The notes: generated by a model from the sequence alone, not told the origin. 64,000 nt of DNA from Trichoplax adhaerens (GCF_000150275.1 NW_002060945.1:4368099-4432098), one strand, 5' to 3'. Counted from the stretch's first letter, positions 1 to 13,932 are shown. Numbers and translations: made by a program.

Positions 1-48
1 ATAATTAATGATCTACTGCTAGTATAATTTATTAATATTCATTAATAG

Positions 49-2324
49 TTATAAACCTCAAGAATCTATTGAAGAATGTATTAAAGACTACGTCCAAGTT
101 GTAGAGGCTGATGGTATATCTCAACATGTTATCACCGAAGTGATTAATTTACTTATCCGTTGGAATACTTAAGAGATAAATATTGTTTACTTTCAACAGG
201 TCAATCATTGGACAGTTTCGATGACGACGCAAGCCCTAGCGAATATGTCAACATTTCAAAAAATAGTAGTTCACCAACATACAACAATGCTATAGCACAT
301 TATTCTGCTAAGGGAAATAAATTAAATATAGAAAAGAATAATAGCAATGAATTTAAAAGGTAAATTAAAATTAAATGGATGGTTCTATACATTTGGTACG
401 TTCGCAATAAAGAAATTCTATTTTACTTTCAGTATAAAGCCACAGAGTAAAGAAAGAGCGGCTGATGATCGCTATGCTAGCGATAATCGGAATGACGATC
501 GATCACAAGGGACAGAACGTAATCTGATTGCAAAAATTTAACTAATTTAACGATATAATTTGGGCAAAATTGGTGGAGTTACTAATTAATTAAATCCACT
601 GCTAAAATTTTTTATTAAGCTTGATGTAAGCTTCCAATTGAATGATAATCCCAATTTATTTTATAGAAGACACTACTGACTCTGGAAATCAGTGGAAACA
701 CCAAAACAGCAGCGTGCGGCATATTAAACTACGTAAGTAACTCTTCTATTATAGTCCTCAACTCGTTTGCCATTTACATATGCATTATAGCATCGAAAGC
801 AATACTTAAATATTATATACGCTATCATTTTAGAATTTTCCAGTCCTAGATTACGATTTTCATGTGCAGTCTATTTTGCTGAACACTTTCGACAACTACG
901 AAAAATGGTACTTCCTGGAGGAGAGGAAAAGTAAGATTTGAAGTTGCAATGATTTAGTTCCGTGAAAGTAGCGGATATTAGAACATCGTTCGATCTTTAA
1001 ATTTAAATTAAATAATTTAATAAATGTCGCATACCCATGAATTGACAGCCCAGTATTCGAAACCCGTTTTTGCTAAGATTGTCAACTTGAATTTAGGTAT
1101 ATTCGTTCGCTATCTCATTGTTTCTTTTGGTCGGCTAGTGGCGGTAAATCTAGGTCACTATTTTGTAAGACCTATGGTAAGTATTTCACTAGAAGTGTCG
1201 CTACTCGGTAATACTTTAACGTCTTATTAATACACTGCGCATCATTGCTAAATTTATAGATGATCGTTTCGTACTTAAAGAAATTAAACGGCGTGAAATG
1301 AAATCCTTCCTAGAGTTTGGTCCGGATTATTTTAACTACATATCGAAAGCTTGCAAGAATAAAGTATAACTCATGAAGTCGTTTTTGCTCTAGTGATTTT
1401 GTAACCTAAATATTACAACTGAAATACTTGTATCTTAGACTCCATCTGTCATTGCAAAAATAATTGGCGTGTATACTATCGAATTTAAGAATTTTTTGAC
1501 CAATGAGCAAGTCAAATTGGACATTTGTGTAATGGAGAATTTATTTTACCGCCGTAATTTATCACAAGTTAGTCTACATATGTTTTAAGATTTTGCTCTA
1601 AAGTGAGACATAAATATTATTACTTATTATTCTAGTCCATGAAGGGAGTGAAATATGTCTTTAGTGTGTTTTTTAATTGAATAATAGATATTTGACTTGA
1701 AAGGCTCTATGAGAAGTCGCTACGTATCGACCGATCGAAAAGAAACTGTTGTTCTGCTTGATAAAAATTTTATCGAATGTAATACTGTACTGTTAAATTC
1801 CCAATACATGTATTGTATGTAGTACTTAACTTCTCATTTTAATGTTAACTTTTATAATTTTAACTTAGATACCGATAAATCGCCGCTTTATATGAGAGAC
1901 CATGATAAAAATGTGCTACTACAGGCAGTGGTTAATGATACGGCCTTATTGGAAAGATCATATATAATGGATTATTCTTTATTAGTTGGAATTGACAAGA
2001 CGAATTCACAAATCGTTGTGGGCATAATAGGTAGTTTTAAAGTTATTTTATGAGATAAGATATATTAAATGACTTTATAATTGAACTTCCATGAGCATGC
2101 TTATATTAATGTACATTATAGATTATTTGAGAACATACACGTGGGATAAAAAAATCGAATTTGCGGTTAAATCAAGTGGAATATTAGGCGGTCAAGGTGA
2201 AAAGCCAACAGTTTTATCACCTGCGGAGTATCGAGCTCGATTTTGTGCTGCTATGGATAAGTATTTCTTAATTGTTCACAATAGATGGTCACACCTAGTT
2301 AATGGTAATATCATCAACTCGTAA
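49..2324 (+). CDS. PIKFYVE: PIKfyve (phosphatidylinositol 3-phosphate 5-kinase), C-terminal part
   Basis: This is the 3' end of the kinase that makes PI(3,5)P2 from PI3P on endosomes. The 5' exons (FYVE, chaperonin-like domains) lie outside the window. Exons read by frame and phase: 49-158, 200-359, 433-518, 667-736, 844-930, 1097-1176, 1260-1363, 1439-1567, 1688-1778, 1869-2030, 2122-2324, about 427 residues. The first three or four exons are a poorly conserved linker. The rest is the PIPK-type domain: ASGGKSRSLF, the ATP-lysine strand DDRFVLKEI, VMENLFYRR, IFDLKGS, IMDYSLLVG, then DYLRTYTWDKK, SGILGGQG and PTVLSPAEYRARF near the C-terminus. All these match the PIKfyve/Fab1 family in order, and the stop falls at the usual place just after the conserved CAAMDKYF block. 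An AATAAA at 2528-2533 could be the polyadenylation signal. The kinase exons are secure; the 41-nt intron at 159-199 and the exons before 844 are less so. Confidence 0.9.
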
Positions 2325-4810
2325 TTAATTATGGCATTAATACGAGATAAAGGATTTTTAAGAACATAATCTACGATGTTATAAAATTATCAGTTATTAA
2401 TTATCCTGTAGAGGCTACGAATTCACGAATTAAAATTACAGTTTTTGTTTAAGAATACAGTTACGAGAGGAATGATCTAGTTAGTTTTAGACCTTAGGAC
2501 CTTGAAATCCAGTCACAGTGTTTATCGAATAAAGGTCGAAAATTTACTAAACAGTATGAAAGCAAAATTAAAAGAAAGTTTACCAATTTCATAGAAAACT
2601 GGTGTTGATAGATCGATCATATCATTTAAGATAATATATTTACAAGTATACGTATTGATGTATAAAGTCAATCTGCCTCTTCATGTACTATTATAGCGAA
2701 TAATTAATAAACTTTAAAAGATATGTTTTGTTAATAGCAATTCGATCGTACATCATCATTCTTTTAGACTTGCTTCGCATAAATGATTTTCATGGTAATT
2801 CGAGCAGAACTTAATATGTGTATATCGCTTGATATATAAAAACTGACTAAAACTATTCAAGTACTTAATTTCAATGACATGAATTTTAATGTTGAGTAAA
2901 ACAAACTCTTACATCTTCATCGTAACAGATGAAAGGTAAAACTTTGTTATACGCCTAAATCGCGCATATTGCTTATTAAAACTGCGAAATGTAGTGCCTT
3001 TTGGATAACAACACTTCTAGTTTACTGCAGCAATATTGTAATAGAAAATCACAAAATAGCGGCAACGATGATTATGGGATGAATAATCATCCAAAATAGC
3101 AAAATAATCGAATGCGATATAACTATGCCATACTTTAAAGATACATACGTAGTGGCATTGCACCAGAATTAGATCGTATATAAAGACATTTAGTATTGGT
3201 GCTGTTTTAAAGTAACAGCAATAACATACAGTAAATAGTCATCTGAGATCATAATATGGTAACCAAATCGATATTACCACAGTATATAATGTGAGATACA
3301 GTAAATTAGTATCAGAACTAGACTCCGCAATAATTTGACTCACTAATAGCATTAATTCCTACATTAGAGTCAAAATGGCAGTAACAATAAGCAACGAACT
3401 ATCATTTAAACCAATTAGATACACTGTACTATACCTGCACTATGCAGATAATTAATAATATATAAAGATATAAATAGAATGTAGCTATTCTACTATATTT
3501 GGCATATCCAAATAGAGACATGTTAAACTGATCATAATGTAGCTATTCTACTATATTCGGCATATCTAAATAGAGACATGTTAAACTAATCATAAATCTA
3601 GATCAGACTATAAGGATTGGCGTCAAAAATATTACCGTAATAAAGTAATAGCGATAGCAAGAGACATTTAATAATGGAAAATTGTAATTATGAGGTTAAA
3701 TTTACTTCACATAACAAACTAAGATCAAATACGAGGTTATACTCTATGCGAAGTAGAGCGACCAGTTGCTGAGTGTATAGTAGTGATTACTATATATCCT
3801 ATACAGTATAAATAGAGATAGATATATCCCAAATACTGTTACCTCAGAACTAGATCAGATAATAGGAAGGTTTAGTATATATATTACGTTAATAATCATT
3901 GCTTAATTATTGAAATGTATATCACTCGCTATCCTTTAAAATTCCTAAGTATAATGAGAATTATGTAAAACAAATTACTCCTCGCAGGTACTCATTTGAC
4001 GATAAAATACAAAGTCTTTATTTAAGTTTAATTTACCCACCAGATTAATTTAAGGTGTTAAAGTTACTAATTTTAGAATAATATTACTTCTCTAACAGCT
4101 TAATAACTTAATAATTCTAATTTTCTATTAACATAGATAACTTTATGATATAGCCAGAAGACCGAAATCATCACGAATATGACAACTGAATAAGAGAAGA
4201 ATTCCAAATTTCGCCATTAATATATACCACAACACCTTCGGCCACGTAAGGTAGGCATAATTAAAATTAATTCTATCCAATTATTTATTATAATAAATTA
4301 TTATCACTATAATATCAACATGATTATGTCCTCTAAACTTAAATATTAAAGAATAATAGAATAGCTAAATCGAAAAATCACTGTGACATATATACTAAAT
4401 TAATGGAATGATTACACAGTAAATATAATGTTGGAGAATATACAACATTAAGAAGAGTTAATGTTATAAGTATAGTATACATTAGTGAGTAAATCAAGAT
4501 TAGTGAATCAAGCTATATAGATCAGCCATCACGCATGTGTAACAGATTAGGGCTATTACACTATAATTTCATAATATGATGTTATAACGCCAGCTTAGAA
4601 TAGTAGAATTTTATCTTATGATCAATTTCTGCCACTAAGTAGAGCATGTAAGTGCCGGATTTACTTTTAAAGGTAAACAGAAGTGTTACCATCATGAATG
4701 CCTAAGCTACTAACTTAGTTTGTTCATTGCACCAGATATTACTAAACGATGCCTTGCCATCACTTGAAGTTTCATTTCGATATGTTATCTTTAACTAACT
4801 AAATCTAAAT
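2325..4810. other. Intergenic, no gene seen; local 58-bp duplication
   Basis: AT-rich spacer between the tail-to-tail PIKfyve and GPCR1 genes. I see no conserved coding stretch on either strand. It holds a direct 58-bp duplication (3481-3538 and 3539-3596, few mismatches). From about 3160 to 3900 there are loose, degenerate repeats of phrases such as AGATCAGA and GTAACA. Confidence 0.6.
3481..3596. repeat. 58-bp tandem duplication
   Basis: Two adjacent copies starting GTAGCTATTCTACTATATT, at 3481 and 3539. They differ at only a few positions, so the duplication is fairly recent. It has no coding capacity. Confidence 0.85.
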
Positions 4811-5917
4811 CTATGGTAGGCTAGAAATCCTATCGTTGGTTGATTGATTTCGATTCGTGTAAGTGGCTGTTAAACTGGATGGTTGTAAACTTCTTTGCCT
4901 TGAAGAATGATGATAATGAAAACATGACAAGAACAGATTGCGAAAGTGAGGGTTAAAAATACAATATATTGCTGGGCTGAAAAATGCAGTAGCAGGTAAT
5001 AGGATTCTTCCAAACGGTATTATAAATTGCACATATGCGTTGGTATTTTGATTTTTCAGTATCTCCACAGAATTTTGCCCGATAGTAATAGTAAGCAATA
5101 CAGTAAATATCCATGGTAATGTTAAAATTATAAATATTACGGAAATAGTCACCCACATGATGACAGTTCTAGTAATTAAATGGCGATCACATATAGTATC
5201 ATTCAGCCTCGTTACAATATTTGAATGTCGAAAATGTTGGAAAAATATTAGAACATACATTGCTAGTATAAATAAAGTTGGAACAAAATAAAAGATAGAG
5301 ATGAAAAGTATATAATATATTGTTAAGAAATATGTTAATTTGTTGAAAGATACGCAGGCGGATTGAATACTACCTGCTGTAATTGCAAAAGGAAAGCTGA
5401 CAACCAGACCAAGCAACCATACTAATATAGAGTAATTCTGAATTCTATGTATGGTTAATGAATGATTCGATCTAAGGATAACTTTACAATGTTCAATACT
5501 GGCTAAAACCAACGTAAGCATAAAAGCTACGTAAGACCAATACGTAGGAAAGATAACAAATATTTTGCATAAAAACCCGTAGATGAACAGGTTTACATTT
5601 GCTCGAGGCCCAATTAAAGCAATTAGTGTAGAAATGACTATACTTAACGCTAGCATAATATTACTAAATGAAATATTTACCATTAGACGATAGTGTGGTT
5701 GACTTAACACCTTTCTACCGTAGACTGCTTGAATAATTGCAATATGTACTGCAATTAAAAGTAATAAAAAGAAAAGTGTTATGTAAGAATTAGATGAATA
5801 TATATTAGACACATTGCCAAAATGACTTAAATTGACACCGTTAAGACTATAATTTGAGTGATTCTTGTTATTTGTTATATTTTCAATTTCATCCATAGCT
5901 CGCATCCACTTAAGCAA
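4811..5917 (-). CDS. Class A-like orphan GPCR 1, single exon, degenerate core motifs
   Basis: A 368-residue seven-helix protein with no intron. The N-terminus (about 1-44) carries several Asn glycosylation sequons. Helices are roughly TM1 45-69, TM2 78-104, TM3 113-146, TM4 160-183, TM5 202-229, TM6 254-283 and TM7 298-320. The conserved disulfide cysteines are present (C117, C188), as are the LPW of TM6 (267-269) and a basic C-terminal tail. Several family hallmarks are altered: Asn 1.50 is not apparent, Asp 2.50 is Asn (N86), D/ERY is EHC (142-144) and NPxxY is SPAIY (314-318). An in-frame Met at residue 5 or 8 could also be the start. It is most like GPCR4 at 29951-30958 (shared YWSY, SFP, GR(I) and IYC-FN segments). 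Ligand and coupling cannot be read from sequence. The frame is intact, so this looks like a divergent receptor rather than a pseudogene. Confidence 0.85.
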   Translation of the reverse strand: MLKWMRAMDEIENITNNKNHSNYSLNGVNLSHFGNVSNIYSSNSYITLFFLLLLIAVHIAIIQAVYGRKVLSQPHYRLMVNISFSNIMLALSIVISTLIALIGPRANVNLFIYGFLCKIFVIFPTYWSYVAFMLTLVLASIEHCKVILRSNHSLTIHRIQNYSILVWLLGLVVSFPFAITAGSIQSACVSFNKLTYFLTIYYILFISIFYFVPTLFILAMYVLIFFQHFRHSNIVTRLNDTICDRHLITRTVIMWVTISVIFIILTLPWIFTVLLTITIGQNSVEILKNQNTNAYVQFIIPFGRILLPATAFFSPAIYCIFNPHFRNLFLSCFHYHHSSRQRSLQPSSLTATYTNRNQSTNDRISSLP

Positions 5918-8900
5918 TATTGTATATTCCTAAAGAAAATTCGGCTTTCCTCGATATCAGTCTAGAGAGATCAATAAAGTATTAATAAAATGTTGATAAT
6001 CATTAGAATATTTAATGAAACTACTTACAATTAAATCGATTAGAAGAAAGATTTTCATCAAAATCATGTCTGTAAAATACTATTCTTTAAATTTTTCGTA
6101 ATAATAGTAGCTTAAAAATATCATCACAAGGGAGGCATTCTAGATTTTACAATTCTAATTTATTTTGCTCATATTATTATTCATGAAAAAAATTAATGAT
6201 ACGTAAAATTTAGGCATTTGAAATGATTAGACAATTATACTGAACTTAGCCGAAAAATGCATATCATAAAACTTCGTGATTTATTGATCATGATTAATGT
6301 TAGAGGAAATTAATTTTACCTACAAATTTTTACGCACGCGGTATTCTATGAAAGCAGCATTGGATACAGTATATGAAGCTTCTTTCAAAATCATCTAACT
6401 AAAATGCCTCTTTAGACCACCATATGGTAAAACGTTGAAACTTTGTGCTAAATCTATTTGTAGCGATAAAATTTATTTCAAATTCCCTAATACCACAATC
6501 TGTAAATATGTAAAATTATTAAATATTATTATATACGCTATAACTTAAAGAATTCTATGACGTAAACTCGCTAAATATCGGTCAATTTATATGATTGCTA
6601 TATAGAAATGTGACAATAGAGGCGTTGGTGTTATTTACGGAAGGACCATTAACACTTTAACAGATCCGATAGGAAGTTTAACAATACCACACAGCCGTCT
6701 AGACCATCTAGGTATTCAACATAAAGTAAATAACTCTAAAAATACCTAAATATCTTTGACTGTGAATACACTTAAAACATTACGATAAAAATATATCATT
6801 ATTTACGATGATTTATATTTATTGTACAATACTTTTTACCACTTAATCAAATTTTATTTAACTAACAGTAGATAAGACTTATTCAGAGCAATATTCGTAT
6901 AACAATTGCGAGACTATAAGAAAAATCCATTTTGACAAAATTAATGCATTTTACTACTAGATAGATTATATTTGCGATGATCATATAGAGTAGCTATAGC
7001 ATTAAAACACCTCTGATCGTTCGTTATATGGCATCCATTTTTTACGCTTTACCTCGAACTTAAATTTCACGATACTAAATATTCACTTTTTATTTTATAT
7101 CAACACTAATCAGTAAATAATTACTACAAAAATGCTACGAAGTTGACATTTGTAAAGAATTTTAATAAAATCTATGCTAGCAAATAATTTCTTATAGTTA
7201 TCCATTACGCATTTTTGATGAAAAATCTGTCAACTTTATATAGTTATATCATATTTAAAACTGACTAGATACTACAGGCTGAAAAAAGAAAATTTTCGAT
7301 CCTAGTTTTAATATAAGTATTCATTAATTGATGCAATCCTGTGTATGCACTTATAGGCGCGCATACCTTTAACAGAAAATGTACCTATCAATAACACGTG
7401 TATTTAACCAAATACTATTCAAATATGTGCAGGAATAACCTTACAAACTGCACTTTTGAATGATACCGGTATTATAAATTGGAACAATTTTTATGCCGTC
7501 ACAAAGCGGTCTATTGATAAAAATTATCGCATAATACTAACCCAAAAAATCAAAATAGTATCTCATGCTATCGTACAAGTAATTAGACTACTTAATGAAA
7601 TAATAAATATAATCCAGAATTTTATTGAATCGTTCATTCATATGATTATGGTAGATATCGATTTTAAGTATCATGTTGATTATCGATTAATTATTACAGA
7701 ATTTACTATAGTTGTTCATAAATAATGGACTTGTTACTAAAATGACATTGGCGAATACGTTTTTAAAACTGATCTTTCTTTCAGCCTTTTAAGCCTTGTA
7801 CGAATATCCTCAAGACAGAATACTAACAATAAATAAATTTATACCATTATTAACCATTTGACGTCAATATAATAATTTACAGACGTAAGATGACGACTAA
7901 GAAGATAGAGGAATAGACAGTATAGATAGACAATAGTAAGCATTACGGAGACAAATAATAAAATCCACCGCCAATATTATGATCGCAATAGTATTGATCA
8001 TTTATCTATTTAAAAATCAAATCAATTCTATATTAATTCATTTCTTAAGCTATTTCTAGTAACTTGATCATGATTGAATTAGTGAAAATTTTGTTGCCAT
8101 AGTTATGGTGTAAATAAACTCAAATCAAACCTTCTGGTATTATAAACTTAAAAATTTCCTGAAGTAAACAACAAGTTATTTGTAATTTAACGTCAATAAA
8201 AAAGATTTAGTGTTACATGAAGAGAACCTATAGTTGACCAATAATTTCGGTTTAGTTTGATATATTTATATCCCTCCTAAGAGTCACAGATTAATCCACT
8301 AGATTTTCTATTTAATTGAATTGAGTAAAAAATATTAAAACTTAGGGTAAGGCTATCATATTTAGGATCAATTACTATTTTCATCGATAGAATAAAGCAT
8401 TCAACACTAATTGAGATGTAAATTATAGATGATTGAATCAATTGTATTATACTCACTACTTCTAAATTAGCCTCAATTAACATCTCTATCTGCATATTTA
8501 ACTTAACTGGTTGTAACATAGGATTGATGATGAAGAGTGACTATGGTTTCTCGAATTAATATTCAACTGTAACTATTCTATTTATTGAAACCGTCATAGA
8601 ATTGACTGAATTAATAGATAAAATTGATTTAATAATTCTGCTAATCCTTTATTGAATTAATAGTGTGGTATCCTTTACAGATTTAATCCAGGTGTGCAAA
8701 AAATCTGTTTATGACCTTGACATTAGTATTACAATATATTGATTGCCTTAAGACCATGTAATTTCAAATTAGCACTAATAGCTATTCATCTTATCCACTG
8801 AAATGATGTTTTGATGACAATTTTAGAGCTTTGTTATCATATTTTTAATATGAACAGCTAAGTGCCTAGCTTTTGTTCGCTAAGAAAGGTGGATAATTTG

Positions 8901-10171
8901 CGTATTCTAATTCATTTTTGGTATCATAAATAAAATTTTCAGTTGTGTCATCGTAGTAAAAGCCTAATATTGAGAATTTAGTATTTCAATCATTAGTACT
9001 GCACGAAATTAGCAATTCACAATATCGCTACATCCCCGGTAGTAACATGTGATATGTTAACTCTAGTCATCCTACGTGAATATTTCATACTCGTTGTAAC
9101 ATTGCAATGCTCTGAGATATCGTCACAGTTACATAAAATTTATCAATAAGAATACTTTCTAGATAATCGAACTTGTTATTTTATGAATATAGCATAACTT
9201 GTACAGTATCGATTGAAAGATTCTATAAGCATACGAGCATAAAAGAAACATTTACGATCTTTCAAGTGTAAGTAAATTTTTAATGTGGACAAGCAATGTT
9301 AATTGAAATAACGTCTGCTGTACAAATTACTGAGATAGACAAAATAATGTACTCGTATGTACTTTAAAAAATAATCCTTTAAGTAAATCTCTTTCACCAC
9401 TAGAGCAACGTATATTTGCCTGTATGCTATAAAATATAACATCAATTTCAATGATACATAAATTTCGGTGGTCAGCGATAAGAATAACTTAGCATTTAAT
9501 CTCACCTGTCATTTATTTAAATATTTTTACTTCCACTGTGCTAATGTGCAACGATTTGATCCTGATAAATCAATCTAATTCTGCAATAATCCAGGTTTAA
9601 AACGATTTTTACTTTCCCTTCCTCTATATCGTTAGCAGGCTAGACCTTTGCATACAGTTCAGTAATGAACTATTCTTAACATGAATGTAGACATATTGTA
9701 ATTTTTTAATTCTTAAATAAAAACGTTATTGTTTACAAGATAAAAATAATGTAAACAGACATTACCTTGATCTAGCCGAATATCGTATCTATTTGGTGAC
9801 GATGGTAGCATAATGGCTATTCTTATCACGTATGTCGATTGCAAATAGATAGTGTAGCAAATATAATATATCCTGAATGATCAATTCTTTTTGTGTATTC
9901 TTTTATTCATGACGACTATGCAATAAAAATGAATTATTTGTGGTTAAATTTTGATAGACTCAACTTTTTGCTTAACTCTTGATTCGGCTAACACCATCGA
10001 CGGTCATTTATTAAAACAACTATCATTGAGTAAAGAATAATATTCATCATCGATAACTAGTGCGATAGACAAATAAAACTTGAATTAATCTGTTTACCTC
10101 CGAATAGAATACAATACCAGGATATCTAATCTATTCTAAAATCAACTGAATATGATTGATCGGCTTCTAGG

Positions 10172-10208
<37 letters not shown>

Positions 10209-12828
10209 ATAAATTAATTAAAGTGCTGGTCAAGTACAATACTAGCATAAATATCGATAAAATTTGACGAAGATGATAGCTCATATCAAAATGAAGGCAA
10301 TCAAAAGTGATTTATAGCATAAGAGTAATACCGTAAAAATGCTTAAATTCGTGTAGAATAGAGCAGCTATGTTAAGCATAGCAAAGTTGTAGACACTTTC
10401 CCCAGTAAAGAATAGCGAAGGAGTTAAAGTTATTTATAAGACAGTTCCTTGTCTCTACCCTTACTTGTGGTAAAGATTTGCAGTTAACTCTAGTGCAGTC
10501 ACGATAGTTCGGGCTACTTCCCAAGTATTTTCAGTCTCTATATGAACGATTTATGAGAACTCAATTCTTCTTGACTGACCGAGTATTAATTAATTGCTAC
10601 ACTTTTCTTAACGTTACAACTCCTGCATGCTTTCTTAAGCAAATGTTACTTTAGTTTTATAACCACACAGGCTTAAACAGATTAATACAATTTCTATAGT
10701 GAATTTCAGTTTTAAGTGGCGTAAATACAAATTTTACAAGTTATGTAAATTAGTGTTTTATATCCAATTACTAAACAGAAACGAGTAGGGAGACATTTTG
10801 GAACTTAGGGTATTGAAATACTCATGCTCCGTCCAAATATAGTTCAATTGACTTAGAGCTTAGCACACTGAAACTAAATTCCTAAAATGGACGCATAAAA
10901 TTCTAAGTACTGCTAGGTTTGGTTATCGTCAACAAGGTGGCGAGCAATGAACTAGTTATATATATATATGATTATTTAATTGATAACGCAATATCATGAC
11001 ATTCTCATATAAACATAAACAATTTCAACAATGAAAAATTCAATTTAAAAGTTCCTTTTACGGTACATAATTGCGTACCATGCGTGAGATAAAAGGTCTC
11101 TTCAGTTGTTAGCTTATTTCCGTAATAGACAGGTACCAAAGAAATTTAAGTTCAAGACTTTGATGTTACGTTGTTTGCTCACAGACTTATTTGTGACGAG
11201 TAGTAACCTTCAAAATACTGCAAATATCAAGATAGGAGATAGCAAGCAACGGTCTTTACGTCATTTTTAGATACTTCACTTGTCGAAAACAACAATGTAG
11301 AATTAAATGCAATAGTTACCATGATAGTCAAAGAGTATATAGTGGCAAAGGATTATAAGTAGTAAAGAAAAACTATAGGCGCTTTCAATGACCAGACACG
11401 ACGGTCTTTGTATAATTACAACACAATCTTAATGTACAACGTACGTATGTTAATGTAGAGGATTTAATCTACTTAATATAATTATAAATTACCGAGTATG
11501 AATTAGCTCTAGAGTATGTTAAGGGGTTCCAAAGTCGTATATCATGGATCCTTGATTAATCCGTGATGAGTATTACGAACACTAACCGATCACTTCATTC
11601 TATTCACAAAAGCTACAGCATAATATAATAAAAGTTCTTAATTTTGACTTATAAATAATAACTATCAATAAGACACACCGTTAAATCATGTTCATTCTCC
11701 TAATATTAAGATAATATCATGGTATAAATTTACCAACGTAGCTCCCTACTGATGAAAATCATAGGATCTATAACACTATCTTTTAATCATATGAGTAAAC
11801 TAAATATCTTTCCTCAATAGCTATCTTATGATTTCGAGCTCGTTACTCTATTCTAAACTGAACGACAGTGATTTATTTACTAGGTCGTTCACGTATCTAA
11901 ACATACTCTGAAATGATTCTGCTAAATTATAGTGAAGTATTGGAGTAACCGTAAAATTTTGCTTTGATTATAAAAAAATTATAAATTCTGATGCGAAACG
12001 AATAGATTATGATTATTACTACTTATACAGGGGTATCACAAATAAGTATGCAATCATTATCATAGTTAGTGATTTTATAATTAGTGGATACAGCTTGGAT
12101 TATCAAATACTGCTATGTGTTCAAACACTCATCACTAATGTATAATTTATCAAAAGAAATAAATTAGAGTGTTGATCGGAATAATTGGTTAATTTAAAAT
12201 GAGACAATTAATCCACATGTGGAGTTGCACGCTTATGCTACACATGAGTAAACTTTCTATAATGAAATAGATAAATAGAGTTTAAGCGAAAAATCCGAAT
12301 GTAGTTATAACTTGTGAAATATTAGACTGTGTCAATACAGTAATAGTGAAAATTATATAAAGTATAATAACTGAAAGTAGAACTTAGTGGTTTTAATCAA
12401 TAAACATGATAGTCGTCATAGTAAGAAAAAAAGTCTTCTTTAATTTCTTAAAGAGAATTCACTCACTTAATCTTTATAGTAATCTATACAAGTGGCATCA
12501 AATCAATTACTGTGAAGTTTTCATTTATATGAATAACATATTAATATTCGTTAGCTTTCGACATACTCAATCCTAGATCCTAGTTAATTATGAAGTTACC
12601 GACGACTATTACATTGACTGTATACGGTAAAAATGAAGTCTGAACATCATTATTATGAATCGCATATCAACGTAGCAAAATATATGCATATAGGTTGATA
12701 GTATTAAAGATAAGCGCTCGTAATCTTGCAATAGTACCTATGCATATCTACATAGGTTTGCTTTCATATATATATTATATACGCACTTTATAATTATCAA
12801 TCATTTTAAAACTAATAATATCCCATTT
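5918..12828. other. Intergenic, no gene recognised
   Basis: About 6.9 kb of very AT-rich DNA. The only open frames are short (under 90 codons), of biased composition and without recognisable motifs. I looked for remnants of receptor helices (the NPIIY and LPW encoding patterns on the minus strand) and found none. A TTGA/GATT microsatellite lies at 10171-10208. Confidence 0.55.
10171..10208. repeat. (GATT)n microsatellite
   Basis: About nine perfect tandem copies of the tetranucleotide GATT, in a gene-free region. Confidence 0.95.
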
Positions 12829-13932
12829 TCAGCCTTGCTGCTTGAGTACAATTTTTCGACGTTGATATTCCAATGCGTTTTGCGAGCTACTAACTACAAT
12901 TGGCTTAAATTTTACTTTCGACGTTGAATTTCCATCAATATTGCTATTGTGTACAGCATTAGATCGCGAACAACAACATGGGAAAAATAATTGCCGAATT
13001 TGTTGATTATAAATGCAATAAATGATAGGATTATAAATCGACGAGATAGGTATTGAAATTCTCGCTAACGTGGCTAATAGCATGAGTAGTACATTTTTAT
13101 CATCTGCTAGTTCGGAAGTAAATCGCCCGGTAACGGAACCAAAAACAAGTGCAGCAGCCCATGGTCCAGTACAGATTAAAAATATAATTGTTGTCAGGAA
13201 TAACATGTAAATAGTCTTACGTTTTAATTGCTTACTTCTGATAGATTCATTTCTTGTAATTGAATTTTTACTATTTAATCGACGTAGTATTTTACTATAC
13301 AGGAAAATCATAATCATAGCAGGAAGAATAAAGTAAGTTACTGCCAAAATCGTATGCCGTATAATCACAAGTGTATTATGCTTGGTATTCATTTCGCATT
13401 GATAACCAATATTACCAATGGAGTTTATAAATAGACTAGCCAAGGTCAATGATGCTAGCCACGATATTACTACCAATACTCCGACTCTTCTACTAGTTAA
13501 CTTTTTATTAGCTTTTAAAATGGCGCGATAGCGCTCGAAGGATATAATCATTAATGTTTGTATTGAACCTGTATAACCTATGTACGTCGGAATCATAACG
13601 ATTTTGCAAAGGGTAGTAAACGGACCTTCTGCCATTTTCAATCTCATAGCAATCATGGTACTTATTACCAGTAGAGCCATGCTAATTGACGTCAAGATAT
13701 CGCATGCAGATAAATTGGCCATTAAATAATAGGTTGGCTTTCGTAATGATTTCTTTGTAAATGTTCCTACTATGATAATAGTATTTGACGCTATACCAAA
13801 GAAATTCATGGAAAATACAAGGTAAATATTTCTTAAATAAATAACTGTTTGATTGGTGTTCATAACAGATTCCGTTGCTGCAGAAGTTAAATTAGTTGGA
13901 CAAATTTGAGTTTTCATTGATTCTATGACCAT
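12829..13932 (-). CDS. Class A (rhodopsin-like) orphan GPCR 2, single exon
   Basis: An intronless 367-residue receptor with nearly the full class A signature. Features seen: N50 in TM1, NLSACD with D78 in TM2, C109 paired with C179, ERY at 133-135 after TM3, W158 in TM4, P204 in TM5, a long basic third intracellular loop (about 213-240), TGPW at 255-258 in TM6, and NPIIY at 301-305 in TM7. A CCC cluster after helix 8 (319-321) is a likely palmitoylation site. The N-terminus has Asn sequons. The retained D2.50, ERY and NPxxY suggest a signalling-competent receptor. Closest relative in the window is GPCR3 at 26068-27147 (shared KKSLR-PTY and IISFERY--IL segments). The ligand is unknown. The second Met (residue 6) is an alternative start. 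Confidence 0.92.
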   Translation of the reverse strand: MVIESMKTQICPTNLTSAATESVMNTNQTVIYLRNIYLVFSMNFFGIASNTIIIVGTFTKKSLRKPTYYLMANLSACDILTSISMALLVISTMIAMRLKMAEGPFTTLCKIVMIPTYIGYTGSIQTLMIISFERYRAILKANKKLTSRRVGVLVVISWLASLTLASLFINSIGNIGYQCEMNTKHNTLVIIRHTILAVTYFILPAMIMIFLYSKILRRLNSKNSITRNESIRSKQLKRKTIYMLFLTTIIFLICTGPWAAALVFGSVTGRFTSELADDKNVLLMLLATLARISIPISSIYNPIIYCIYNQQIRQLFFPCCCSRSNAVHNSNIDGNSTSKVKFKPIVVSSSQNALEYQRRKIVLKQQG

